Positions 1 through 7,607 of a stretch of DNA of 14,357 nucleotides are shown one piece after another. Origin of the DNA: Candidatus Aminicenantes bacterium UBA647 (GTDB taxonomy: Bacteria > Acidobacteriota > Aminicenantia > UBA2199); contig DBOL01000012.1 of the NCBI GenBank assembly GCA_002299555.1, forward strand, positions 1 to 14,357. The letters run 5' to 3'. Within the stretch, counting starts at the first letter, position 1. Each line of letters starts with the position of its first letter. Under the pieces are notes generated by a model, which worked only from the letters and a program-made list of their open reading frames with translations, made no database searches and was not told where the DNA came from. The position numbers and the translations under genes are program-made.

Positions 1-1084
1 ACCGGTAAACACCTGGACCATTGATCCTGATCTCAGCTTTTGAAGATGGATCAAATCTTTTAATTGAAAATTGTTCCCCGTTCTTTATGATCTTGACGCG
101 GACAGGAAAGTTGAACGGGAGGTCTATCCTGATGATACCGTTGATATCTGAAATTATCTTACCTGTTTCATGATCTCTTCCATCAGATGATCTGTAGACA
201 ATATCGAATCCGTTTGCAGGTGCAATACCCTCAATAACATTAAAATATCGGCCATTTTTAATACTGTCAATAATAGTGTTCGCTGAGTTTGAAGGGTCAG
301 TTGATAATGAGTTGTCTGTTTTTACATAAATATTCAATACCGAGAACATTGATCTGTATGAGGGGAAATTTAGTGAGATCTTTTTTGTTAAGGGTATCTT
401 GGCATGTGCATCGAGAGCGTAAATACCCATATATTTACCTTTTTTGTTAAAAGAATCCCACACTTCCAGATTCTTCAAGGGGTAGTCGAGAGAGCTTAAA
501 AGGGAATATTCGTGATTAAGTATATAGCGGAAAGGAAATGCAATAAGTTTCAGAATGCCTATTCTCCTTGCGCTGCTGTACGAGCTGAGAACTTCGATGC
601 CGGTAAAATCTTTAATGTCCCAGTCTGTCCAGGGGATCTTATTATCAAAAGGGTGTGAGATAAAACTGAAGCCGTTATATCTGTTCATATCATTAATAGC
701 TTCCTGAGGTTCTTTCGGGAAGCGATATTTTTGAATATCAAAGCCTGCCGAAGCAAGATGGCCACAATCGAGGGAAAATTCTGATCCCCCGATAAGCAGC
801 ACATTGTTGTAGAATGCGGTCGATCCTGCACATTTCAGATTCGGTTCACCATGATCAGTGAGGATCACAAAATCAAGTTTGTTTGCCTCAGCAGCTCCGG
901 TTATCTCTTCGATATCCCCTTTGCCATCTGAAAAATTTGAATGTACGTGGAACACTCCTTTTACAATGTTGTTGTTAAGAGGGTTGTTATTTGAAAGTTT
1001 CTTATAGGATAAAGGTGGATATATTATTAGCAATATCAATAGTATTAAAGCTGAAAAAATAATTTTTTTTATTGGTTTTCTCAT
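1..1084 (-). CDS. Membrane-anchored PHP-domain metal-dependent phosphoesterase (3' end outside window)
   Basis: The minus strand reads open from ATG at 1084 to the left edge (361 codons, no stop), so the C-terminus is missing. Residues 1-29 are a lysine start plus one hydrophobic helix (about 8-22), an uncleaved anchor or signal peptide. A PHP (polymerase and histidinol phosphatase) domain follows: HVHSNFSDG at 46-54 (H46, H48, D53), TDHGE at 76-80 (H78), E102 in GSEFS, H144 in ISHP and a later DAH. These are the metal ligands of the family, which usually binds two or three metal ions and hydrolyses phosphoester bonds. A beta-rich region without a recognised motif lies near the cut end. The substrate is unknown; with the anchor it probably faces the periplasm. 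It diverges from the CDF gene and has its own promoter, 9 nt from the ATG. Family sure, role open. Confidence 0.85.
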   Translation of the reverse strand, partial: MRKPIKKIIFSALILLILLIIYPPLSYKKLSNNNPLNNNIVKGVFHVHSNFSDGKGDIEEITGAAEANKLDFVILTDHGEPNLKCAGSTAFYNNVLLIGGSEFSLDCGHLASAGFDIQKYRFPKEPQEAINDMNRYNGFSFISHPFDNKIPWTDWDIKDFTGIEVLSSYSSARRIGILKLIAFPFRYILNHEYSLLSSLDYPLKNLEVWDSFNKKGKYMGIYALDAHAKIPLTKKISLNFPSYRSMFSVLNIYVKTDNSLSTDPSNSANTIIDSIKNGRYFNVIEGIAPANGFDIVYRSSDGRDHETGKIISDINGIIRIDLPFNFPVRVKIIKNGEQFSIKRFDPSSKAEIRINGPGVYR

Positions 1085-1093
1085 TGGCTGAAA

Positions 1094-1122
1094 ATTATAC
1101 CACCACGCCTGAATGCAGTCAA
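1094..1122 (-). promoter_or_regulatory. Sigma70-type promoter of the PHP gene, nearly leaderless
   Basis: On the minus strand TTGACT (1122-1117), a 17-nt spacer and a perfect TATAAT (1099-1094) stand 9 nt before the ATG at 1084. The expected transcription start is about 3 nt before the ATG, so there is no room for a ribosome binding site. Spacing and hexamers are seen; leaderless transcription is inferred. Confidence 0.75.
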
Positions 1123-1140
1123 AAGAGATAAATATTATTG

Positions 1141-1169
1141 TTGACATCATTTCGATTTAGAATTAAAAT
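1141..1169 (+). promoter_or_regulatory. Sigma70-type promoter of the CDF transporter gene, leaderless
   Basis: TTGACA (1141-1146), a 17-nt spacer and TAAAAT (1164-1169) end 6 nt before the ATG at 1176. A start 7 nt downstream of the -10 box falls exactly on the A of the ATG. No Shine-Dalgarno sequence is present. It is divergent from the PHP promoter, with 18 nt between the two -35 boxes. Confidence 0.75.
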
Positions 1170-1175
1170 CGAAAA

Positions 1176-2096
1176 ATGGCTTCTTCAAATTCATCAAAAT
1201 CAGTTATATTTACTGCGCTCTTTGCAAATTTATTTATTTCTGTAATGAAACTTATAGTTTCATTCATTACACGTTCGACTGCCATGATGGCTGAATCTGT
1301 TCATTCGCTTGCAGACTCTTTTAACCAGGTATTTCTTCTGATCGGGATAAAGAAAGGTGAGAAAAAAGCAAATGAACTTCATCCGTTCGGCTTCTCCGGA
1401 GAATTATATTTCTGGTCTTTTATTGTGGCGTTGATCCTGTTTTCAGCAGGGGCTTTGTTCTCTGTTTACGAAGGGATACACAGACTTCAGCACCCGATGA
1501 AAGTTGATAAGATCGAATACGCTTTCATTGTACTGGGGTTATCATTTATAGCTGAGGGTTTTGCATTTCTCAAGGCTAATAAGAAGATCAATCTGGAAAG
1601 GAAAGGGGAGCCGATCTTCTCTTATTTGAAGAAAACAAAAAAATCAGAATTGTTAGTTGTATTTCTGGAAGATTTTGCGGCTCTCACAGGACTATCTGTT
1701 GCAATGATTGCACTGGCACTTCAACATTTTACAGGTATATTGATATTTGATGGAATTGCATCCATATTGATTGGTATTATACTTGCAGTAGTGGCATTTT
1801 TTCTGGGGAATGAGACCAGGTCGTTATTGATAGGGGAGAGTGCTGATCCCAAACTCATATATAAAATAAACAGCATATTCAGGGATGAAGAAAATATCAG
1901 AAGAGTTATCCACCTCAGATCATTACAATTGGGTCCGGATGATGTGCTTCTTGCTGCTAAGATCGAATTTGATCCCCGGCTGAATGTAAAAGAGGTCAGT
2001 AATCTTATTAACGGGATCGAAGCTGAGATCCGATCTGACCACCCAATTGTTAAAAAGATCTACATAGAACCGGACATTTACCAGGAGAATTACTAA
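1176..2096 (+). CDS. Cation diffusion facilitator (CDF) family transporter
   Basis: A 306-residue inner-membrane secondary transporter expected to export a divalent metal (Zn, Mn, Fe or similar) in exchange for protons. About six hydrophobic helices fill residues 10-220, followed by a cytoplasmic ferredoxin-like C-terminal domain (about 225-306) that usually mediates dimerisation and metal sensing. The transport-site motif in helix 2 is H43-x3-D47 (AESVHSLAD), and LEDFAAL around E165/D166 marks the matching site in helix 5. The HPFGF...YFW stretch at 69-80 and the YEGIHRLQHP segment are typical of the ZnT9/SLC30A9-like branch; I do not infer the metal from this. Length is normal. The ATG is supported by the promoter ending 6 nt upstream. 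The next gene starts 71 nt downstream without a visible terminator, so read-through is possible. Confidence 0.9.
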   Translation: MASSNSSKSVIFTALFANLFISVMKLIVSFITRSTAMMAESVHSLADSFNQVFLLIGIKKGEKKANELHPFGFSGELYFWSFIVALILFSAGALFSVYEGIHRLQHPMKVDKIEYAFIVLGLSFIAEGFAFLKANKKINLERKGEPIFSYLKKTKKSELLVVFLEDFAALTGLSVAMIALALQHFTGILIFDGIASILIGIILAVVAFFLGNETRSLLIGESADPKLIYKINSIFRDEENIRRVIHLRSLQLGPDDVLLAAKIEFDPRLNVKEVSNLINGIEAEIRSDHPIVKKIYIEPDIYQENY

Positions 2097-2115
2097 TAAA
2101 AACCGGACCACTGTT

Positions 2116-2156
2116 TTGACTGAAAGTTTATATTGTAAGATAAATTCCCCTATGAT
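2116..2156 (+). promoter_or_regulatory. Possible promoter before the amidase gene
   Basis: TTGACT lies at 2116-2121; the best -10 candidates are TAAATT at 2141-2146 (19-nt spacer) or TATGAT at 2151-2156, the latter 11 nt before the ATG but with a poor -35. Neither pair is convincing. Whichever applies, no Shine-Dalgarno site precedes the ATG at 2168. Confidence 0.35.
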
Positions 2157-2167
2157 ATATTCATATT

Positions 2168-3001
2168 ATGAAAGTAAGGATCATACAATTCTCTCCCGTA
2201 TTAGGTGATATTGAAGCAAATTTTGAATATCATAATTTGAAGATAAAGGAAGCTGTAAATCATGAGATCGATCTGATAGTGTTTCCGGAATTAAGCCTTT
2301 CAGGATACCAGTTAAAAGATATTATTTACGACATTTCGAAAGAGAGAATTGACAGAGTCCTGGTCGGTTTAATGGAACTCAGTAAAAATATTGATATTGT
2401 TGCAGGCCTCCCTTTTGAGAGTAGTCCCGGTATTATATATAATTCTGCGATCTTTTTTTCCGGCGGGGAGATAATTCATAATCATAAAAAAGTTCAATTG
2501 CCGAATTTCGGAATGTTTGAGGAAGAGATGATCTTTAAGGCCGGAGAAAATTTTAGATCTTTCAGGATCGGAAACCTGAATGCCGGGATATTGATCTGCA
2601 GAGAGATACTTTTCCCTGTTAATGCATATCTGTACTTTCTTCAGAATACCGATATTATTATCGCTGTTTCCAATAGTCCCCACCGAGGTATGGCTGAGGA
2701 TGGATTCACTTCTCACAAACTATGGGAGCGTCTGGGAGAGGTATATTCAATTAATTATCATCAGAATTTTATATTTTGTAACAGGACCGGATTTGAAGAT
2801 GGAATCGGATTCGGTGGTGGTTCATTCTTTGCAGCACCCGGAAAAGGTATAGTTAATATGGGCAAATACTATGACGAACAGGTTATCGATATAACAATAA
2901 ATGAAGATGATAAAAGGAGATCGATGATAAGTTCGAATTATCTCAGGGATGAAAAACCTGATATAATATTAAAAGAGTTAAACAGGATCATTCATGGCTG
3001 A
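2168..3001 (+). CDS. Nitrilase-superfamily amidohydrolase, likely glutaminase subunit of NAD+ synthesis
   Basis: A 277-residue carbon-nitrogen hydrolase with the full catalytic triad: E41 in FPELSLSGY, K108 in HKKVQLP and C144 in ILICREI. The segment LPNFGMFEE after the lysine resembles the amidase domain of glutamine-dependent NAD synthetases. Its last 8 bases overlap the first 8 of the next gene, an NAD synthetase without an amidase domain. The inference is that the two make a split form of the enzyme that is usually one polypeptide of about 550-680 residues: this protein releases ammonia from glutamine, and the partner uses it. Another nitrilase role (for example omega-amidase) cannot be excluded from sequence alone, but the overlap favours the NAD role. 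There is no signal peptide, so it is cytoplasmic. No ribosome binding site precedes the ATG. Confidence 0.88.
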   Translation: MKVRIIQFSPVLGDIEANFEYHNLKIKEAVNHEIDLIVFPELSLSGYQLKDIIYDISKERIDRVLVGLMELSKNIDIVAGLPFESSPGIIYNSAIFFSGGEIIHNHKKVQLPNFGMFEEEMIFKAGENFRSFRIGNLNAGILICREILFPVNAYLYFLQNTDIIIAVSNSPHRGMAEDGFTSHKLWERLGEVYSINYHQNFIFCNRTGFEDGIGFGGGSFFAAPGKGIVNMGKYYDEQVIDITINEDDKRRSMISSNYLRDEKPDIILKELNRIIHG

Positions 3002-3809
3002 AATAAATTTTAAGATAACAACAGATATAATTGTAAAATTCATCTCTGACTCTGTCAGAAAGAACGGATTTAATAATGGTATACTCGGCGTCTCCGGAGG
3101 GATAGATTCTGCACTTGTACTTGATCTTACGGTCAAGGCCCTGGGGAAAGATAACACTTTCGCATTGTTGATGCCTTACCGGACATCTTCAGATGATAGT
3201 CTTTCAGACGGGAAGCTTATTTGTGACAAATTGGGAGTTAATTATGAGATCATCGATATAACACCTTCAATTGATCCATATTTTGATAAATATCCGACTA
3301 AAAATAAAACACTGATCGGAAACAAGTGTGCAAGGGAGCGGATGTCAGTTCTTTATGATTTCTCTGAAAGAAAAAAAGCTCTTGTTGTAGGGACTTCAAA
3401 TAAGACCGAAATTCTAATCGGATATTCCACCCTTTTTGGAGATTCAGCAGCAGCATTTCTCCCTATTGGTGATCTTTACAAAACTGAAGTTATAGAATTG
3501 GCAAAATATCTCGGTATCCCTGATCCCATTATTAGGAAAAAACCGTCTGCTGATCTGTGGATGGATCAGACTGATGAAGGGGAGATAGGATTTAAATATG
3601 AAACTCTTGATAAGATACTTAATGATATGGTAGACCGGAGATATACTGAAAAGGAGATGGTCGATTCCGGAATTGACAGAGAGGATATTAAAAAGATCAA
3701 AAAAATGATCACCGGTACACAATTTAAGCGGACAATGCCACCTATAACAAAGATCCATAACCGTACTGTCGGACTGGATTTCCGGTATCCAAGGGACTGG
3801 AATAAGTAG
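2994..3809 (+). CDS. nadE: NH3-dependent NAD+ synthetase
   Basis: Catalyses the last step of NAD+ synthesis: deamido-NAD+ plus ammonia and ATP give NAD+, AMP and pyrophosphate. The 271 residues match the single-domain form. The PP-loop SGGIDS at 34-39 binds ATP pyrophosphate. The later stretches with GTSNKTE, GD...PIGDLYKTEV and KKPSADLW...DEGEIGF are typical of the family and cover the deamido-NAD and dimer contacts. The start ATG at 2994 lies inside the amidase gene with AGGA about 10 nt upstream, and the 8-bp overlap implies translational coupling. rsmI follows 8 nt after the stop. With the upstream amidase supplying ammonia from glutamine, the pair would act as a two-subunit glutamine-dependent NAD synthetase. 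Confidence 0.95.
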   Translation: MAEINFKITTDIIVKFISDSVRKNGFNNGILGVSGGIDSALVLDLTVKALGKDNTFALLMPYRTSSDDSLSDGKLICDKLGVNYEIIDITPSIDPYFDKYPTKNKTLIGNKCARERMSVLYDFSERKKALVVGTSNKTEILIGYSTLFGDSAAAFLPIGDLYKTEVIELAKYLGIPDPIIRKKPSADLWMDQTDEGEIGFKYETLDKILNDMVDRRYTEKEMVDSGIDREDIKKIKKMITGTQFKRTMPPITKIHNRTVGLDFRYPRDWNK

Positions 3810-3817
3810 ACCTTGCT

Positions 3818-4603
3818 ATGGCGCTTTATATTGTCCCTGTCCCAATAGGGAACCTTAAAGACATTACGCTAAGGGCGATCGATATCCTTGGATCTGTCGA
3901 TTTCATAATCGCAGAGGATACGCGGTATTCATTGAAATTACTAAATAATCTTGGAATAAAGAAAAAACTCTACAGCTACTATAAACCGAAAGAAGAAGAG
4001 AAAGCAAAAACCATAATAAAATATCTGGAGAACAGGAATGGCGCTCTTATAACTGATTCAGGTACTCCTCTTATTTCCGATCCCGGTAATATATTGATAA
4101 GGAGAGCAATTGAAAAAGGGATTGATATTATCTCCCTTCCCGGACCGACAGCATTTGTTCCTGCATTGACAAACTCCGGTCTCCCGTCTGACACATTTCT
4201 TTTTGCAGGATTCTCTCCCAAAAAAAAGGGTAAGCTTCGATCTCATCTTGAAAAATATTCAGGCTTCAAACATACTCTGATCTTTTATGAATCTCCGAGA
4301 AGAGTCAATACATTTCTTGAGACTGCATATGAAATATTCGGTAACAGAAGATTCTCCATATCAAAAGAGTTGTCAAAAAAGAATGAGAAGATCATTCGTG
4401 GAACACTTGAAGATCATAAAGAACTGATTGAAGAGATAATTGCATTAGGCGAATTTGTGATCGTGATCGAAGGGGAAACAAAAGAAGATGTGACGGATAA
4501 ACCTGTTCTGAATTCGGTTGAGGATATTTTCAGTTACTTCAAAAAAAATCATGGTATATCCAAGAACAATATAAAAACAGCTCTTATGAACAGGGATAAA
4601 TAG
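3818..4603 (+). CDS. rsmI: 16S rRNA (cytidine-1402-2'-O)-methyltransferase
   Basis: A 261-residue cytoplasmic SAM-dependent methyltransferase of the tetrapyrrole-methylase fold, expected to 2'-O-methylate C1402 in the decoding region of 16S rRNA. Diagnostic segments are the N-terminal VPVPIGNLKDITLRA, IAEDTR, ITDSGTPLISDPG, SLPGPTAFVPAL and FAGFSPKK, then YESPRR and SKELSK...GTL in the C-terminal half. It is a little shorter than the E. coli protein (286 residues). It begins 8 nt after nadE, apparently in the same transcript. The link to NAD synthesis is likely only one of shared expression. The stop lies 5 nt from the stop of the convergent comM gene, with no hairpin terminator between them. 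Confidence 0.95.
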   Translation: MALYIVPVPIGNLKDITLRAIDILGSVDFIIAEDTRYSLKLLNNLGIKKKLYSYYKPKEEEKAKTIIKYLENRNGALITDSGTPLISDPGNILIRRAIEKGIDIISLPGPTAFVPALTNSGLPSDTFLFAGFSPKKKGKLRSHLEKYSGFKHTLIFYESPRRVNTFLETAYEIFGNRRFSISKELSKKNEKIIRGTLEDHKELIEEIIALGEFVIVIEGETKEDVTDKPVLNSVEDIFSYFKKNHGISKNNIKTALMNRDK

Positions 4604-4608
4604 CAGGG

Positions 4609-6147
4609 TTAAAGTTTGAAAATGTTTGCTGATCGGTAACTGAGCGCTTCCTGAATATCAATAGTAGATATATCGTCACTTCCCCTCAGGTCTGCAATAG
4701 TTCTTGAAATTTTAAGTATTTTAAAATAACTCCTTGTACTGAGGTCAAGTTTCTCAACGGCTCTTTTAAGAATTTCCTCCGTTTCCTTTTTAAGGATACA
4801 AAATTTTTTGATCTCCTTATTTCCCATATGTCCATTAGCAAAAATATTTTTCCTCAAAATTTTAAAGCGTCTGATCTGGATATCCCTTGCTACCATTACC
4901 CTTTTCCTTATAGATACCGAACTGTCAGAGTGTATATTTGATGTTATTTCATCAAGTTCCACTTTCTCTATCTCTATCTGTAGATCAATCCTGTCCAACA
5001 GAGGTTTGGATATCCTTGAATAGTATCTTCTTTTCTGAGCTGCTGTACACCCTTCAAATTCAGATGTTTTTATACCATAAGTGTCCTCACAGGGGTTCAT
5101 AGCTGCAATAAGCATAAATCTTGCGGGGAAGGTATGGGTTACAAGTGAACGGGAGATAGAGATATTCCCGTCCTCCAGAGGCTGTCTGAGTACCTCGAGA
5201 GCACTTTTTTTGAAATGTGGAAGTTCGTCAAGGAAAAGTGTTCCATTGTGGGAAAGGGATATTTCACCGGGTACCGGAAATCTCCCTCCTCCACTCATTC
5301 CTACGTCTGAGATCGTATGATGAGGAGCTCGGTGAGGTCTCTCTGTTATGAGCCCGACACGGTTGTTCAGAAGCCCTGCAGAACTGTAGATAAGTGAGGT
5401 TTCGAGAGTCTCTTCTTCAGTCATTAAAGGGAGTATGGATGGGATTGCCTTTGCCATCATGGATTTTCCTGCACCGGGGGGGCCGATCATCAGGATGTTA
5501 TGTGAACCGGCTGCTCCGATCTCCATCGCTCTCTTAGCCTGATATTGTCCCTTAACTTCATTAAAATCTGTATAACAGTTAGTTAGCTCATCTACTGGTG
5601 TATGATCACCCGGATCGAATGTTTTTACCTGATCCTTATTAAATATAAATTTTCCAACTTCAGTAAGATCTTTCAGAGCATAAACTTCTATCCCCTTTAC
5701 GTAAGAAGCTTCAATACCATTATCAATGGGGACTATTATCCCTTTAAAACCATTTTGTTTAGCAGAAATAGCATAATTAAGGACACCCTTTACGGGTTTC
5801 AGTTTCCCTTCAAGACTCAATTCGCCAAAAAAAAGAAAATCTTCGAATTGATCGTAGGAGATACTATTCTTGTTCATAAGAATTCCCATCGCTATAGGAA
5901 GATCAAATGATGAACCCTCTTTTTTTATATCAGCAGGAGAAAGATTTACAACTATCTTTACTCCTACCGGATACTCAAATCCGGAGTTCTTTATTGCAAA
6001 TTTTATCCTCTCTTTGCTCTCCTTTACTGAATTATCCGGTAGTCCTACAATTGTTACACCGGGGATCCCCCTTGAGAATCCGACTTCGACCTCTGCCTTG
6101 ATCACTTTAAGTCCGTTAAGAATTGCCGAGTTGATTTTTGTTATCAA
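4609..6147 (-). CDS. comM: ComM/YifB-family Mg-chelatase-like AAA+ ATPase
   Basis: A 512-residue protein, normal for the family (about 500-510). Residues 1-165 form the N-terminal Lon-protease-like ChlI domain (GIPGVTIVGLPD, NLSPADIKKEGSSFDLPIA). The AAA+ core has Walker A GPPGAGKS at 222-229, APHHTISDVGMSGGG around 274-288, Walker B LFLDEL at 304-309 and the NPC motif near 351. The C-terminal Mg-chelatase domain ends in a region of SRTIADL and IQEALSYR type. ComM of Vibrio and Acinetobacter is a hexameric branch-migration helicase that helps integrate DNA during natural transformation, but many non-competent bacteria carry it, so competence is not implied. The start is TTG at 6147, chosen because AGGGA lies 7 nt upstream and the nearby ATG at 6155 is out of frame and stops at once. 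Confidence 0.94.
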   Translation of the reverse strand: MITKINSAILNGLKVIKAEVEVGFSRGIPGVTIVGLPDNSVKESKERIKFAIKNSGFEYPVGVKIVVNLSPADIKKEGSSFDLPIAMGILMNKNSISYDQFEDFLFFGELSLEGKLKPVKGVLNYAISAKQNGFKGIIVPIDNGIEASYVKGIEVYALKDLTEVGKFIFNKDQVKTFDPGDHTPVDELTNCYTDFNEVKGQYQAKRAMEIGAAGSHNILMIGPPGAGKSMMAKAIPSILPLMTEEETLETSLIYSSAGLLNNRVGLITERPHRAPHHTISDVGMSGGGRFPVPGEISLSHNGTLFLDELPHFKKSALEVLRQPLEDGNISISRSLVTHTFPARFMLIAAMNPCEDTYGIKTSEFEGCTAAQKRRYYSRISKPLLDRIDLQIEIEKVELDEITSNIHSDSSVSIRKRVMVARDIQIRRFKILRKNIFANGHMGNKEIKKFCILKKETEEILKRAVEKLDLSTRSYFKILKISRTIADLRGSDDISTIDIQEALSYRSANIFKL

Positions 6148-6172
6148 TATTTCATCCCTTTAGTTTGTTGGA

Positions 6173-6217
6173 ATTATACATATTAAATATATTATATATA
6201 AATGCAGGGAATTTCAA
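6173..6217 (-). promoter_or_regulatory. Promoter region of comM
   Basis: On the minus strand TTGAAA (6217-6212) precedes TATAAT at 6196-6191 with a short 15-nt spacer; a second TATAAT lies at 6178-6173 without a good -35. From the second box the leader would be about 18-19 nt and carries AAGGGA before the TTG start. The region is very AT-rich, so chance -10 matches are likely and the exact start is uncertain. Confidence 0.5.
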
Positions 6218-6239
6218 CAAATTTCTTTTCAGATCTGAA

Positions 6240-7607
6240 CTATCTTGGAATAAGGAGTCTTTTTCCGGGCCTTATCAGGTTGGATCTTAGTTTATTTACT
6301 TTTTTTATCTTGGTAACAGATGTTCGAAATTTTCTTGCAATTGAATAGAGACTGTCACCTTTTTTTACACTATACCATCCTGCAAAATATCTGCTTTTAG
6401 GAGGGAGTCTTTTCAGTTCTTCAAGTAATTTCTCATCAGATGAAGAGGGGATCCTTATCGAATAAATTTTTTTGTTGAATGGTGTAAAATCCCGAACTAT
6501 CTCCGGATTTAGTTTTTTCATTTCAGGATACGGTAATCCCAGTATTGAAGATACACTTTTAAGGCTTACAGGAGAGATGATATCAACAATTTTAGATTCA
6601 AGGTAAAGTGTTTCAGGTTCATTTATCTTAAAACCATATTTTTCAGGTGATTTGGCAATAAGTAATGAAGCAACAAATGCAGGGACGTAATTTCTTGTCT
6701 CTCGTCTCAAGTATCTGGTCCTGGCAAGTCTGTAGAAATCTTTGCTCCCGACCCTTCTGATAGCCCTTGACACTCTTCCCGGGCCTCCGTTATAACTTGC
6801 AAGCGCCAGATACCAGTCACCAAATCTTTCATGCAGATGTTTAAGATATTTTGCAGCAGCTTTAGCTGATTTTTCGGGATCTTTACGCTCATCAAGGATC
6901 CAGTCAACTCTCAGTCCGTATAGTCTTGCTGTTGATCTTATAAATTGCCAGATACCCATTGCTCTGGCCCTGGAATAAGCATTGGTCCTGAAACCACTCT
7001 CAATTATAGGAAGATATGCAAGGTCTTCTGGTACTCCTGTCTCTTTGAAAATTTCTTTAAATCTGTCGAGATATATCCCTGAGCGGTCAAGAGCATTCTG
7101 AATACTTTGATGTCTTACCGACTGAAAGGCCTTAATGAAGGCAACAACCTTATCATTGATATCAACAGGAATTGAGAATGTAGGTTCAGCTTTAACGGCA
7201 AGCTCTTTTATCCTTAAGATATCCTTTTGTGAAGGTTTAAACAGTCTGGTATTAATAACTTCATCGATCAGAGCTTTCTCTTTTTCAGTTGAAATATCAT
7301 TTATGTATTTAAGGTGGTTCAACTCAATAGCAGATATTTTTTTTATATACTCATCAACAATTTCTTTTTTAACAGACCCGGCTGAATATGATTCCAATAG
7401 TAGATTTAAAGATCTGTCAAAATAGTAACTGGCATCGTCCTTATTGGGTTCATCAAGGAGGTTCTTCCCTTTTATAAAGAAGAATTCTGCTTTTTTTATC
7501 GGTCCACTAAGGTGATCAGTTATGGGATCTGTATTTAATTCTCCTTTAGAACATCCTGAAAACAGAATTATGATCAGTAATACTGAGAAAATACTATTTT
7601 TCAACAT
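6240..7607 (-). CDS. mltD: MltD-like membrane-bound lytic murein transglycosylase with LysM domain
   Basis: A 455-residue lipoprotein expected to cleave peptidoglycan glycan strands non-hydrolytically, forming 1,6-anhydro-MurNAc ends. A lipoprotein signal peptide ends at the lipobox FSGC with C19 as the lipidated residue; no aspartate follows it, so outer-membrane sorting is likely. An undefined helical region spans 25-165. The SLT domain covers about 185-300: catalytic E203 in LPIIESGF, AMGIWQF at 216-222, and ASYNGGPGRV at 270-279. One LysM repeat closes the protein (GDSLYSIARKF to GKRLLIPR). E. coli MltD has two LysM repeats; here only one is clear. The first 14 bases overlap the end of the MglA-type gene, so the two are translationally coupled and the enzyme may be under the same spatial control. 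Confidence 0.92.
   Translation of the reverse strand: MLKNSIFSVLLIIILFSGCSKGELNTDPITDHLSGPIKKAEFFFIKGKNLLDEPNKDDASYYFDRSLNLLLESYSAGSVKKEIVDEYIKKISAIELNHLKYINDISTEKEKALIDEVINTRLFKPSQKDILRIKELAVKAEPTFSIPVDINDKVVAFIKAFQSVRHQSIQNALDRSGIYLDRFKEIFKETGVPEDLAYLPIIESGFRTNAYSRARAMGIWQFIRSTARLYGLRVDWILDERKDPEKSAKAAAKYLKHLHERFGDWYLALASYNGGPGRVSRAIRRVGSKDFYRLARTRYLRRETRNYVPAFVASLLIAKSPEKYGFKINEPETLYLESKIVDIISPVSLKSVSSILGLPYPEMKKLNPEIVRDFTPFNKKIYSIRIPSSSDEKLLEELKRLPPKSRYFAGWYSVKKGDSLYSIARKFRTSVTKIKKVNKLRSNLIRPGKRLLIPR

Noticed and set aside
6228..6239. Perfect palindrome TTCAGATCTGAA directly after mltD
   Set aside because: Short and without a T-tract, so not a terminator; it contains a GATC, which is common throughout the window. 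No function can be argued.
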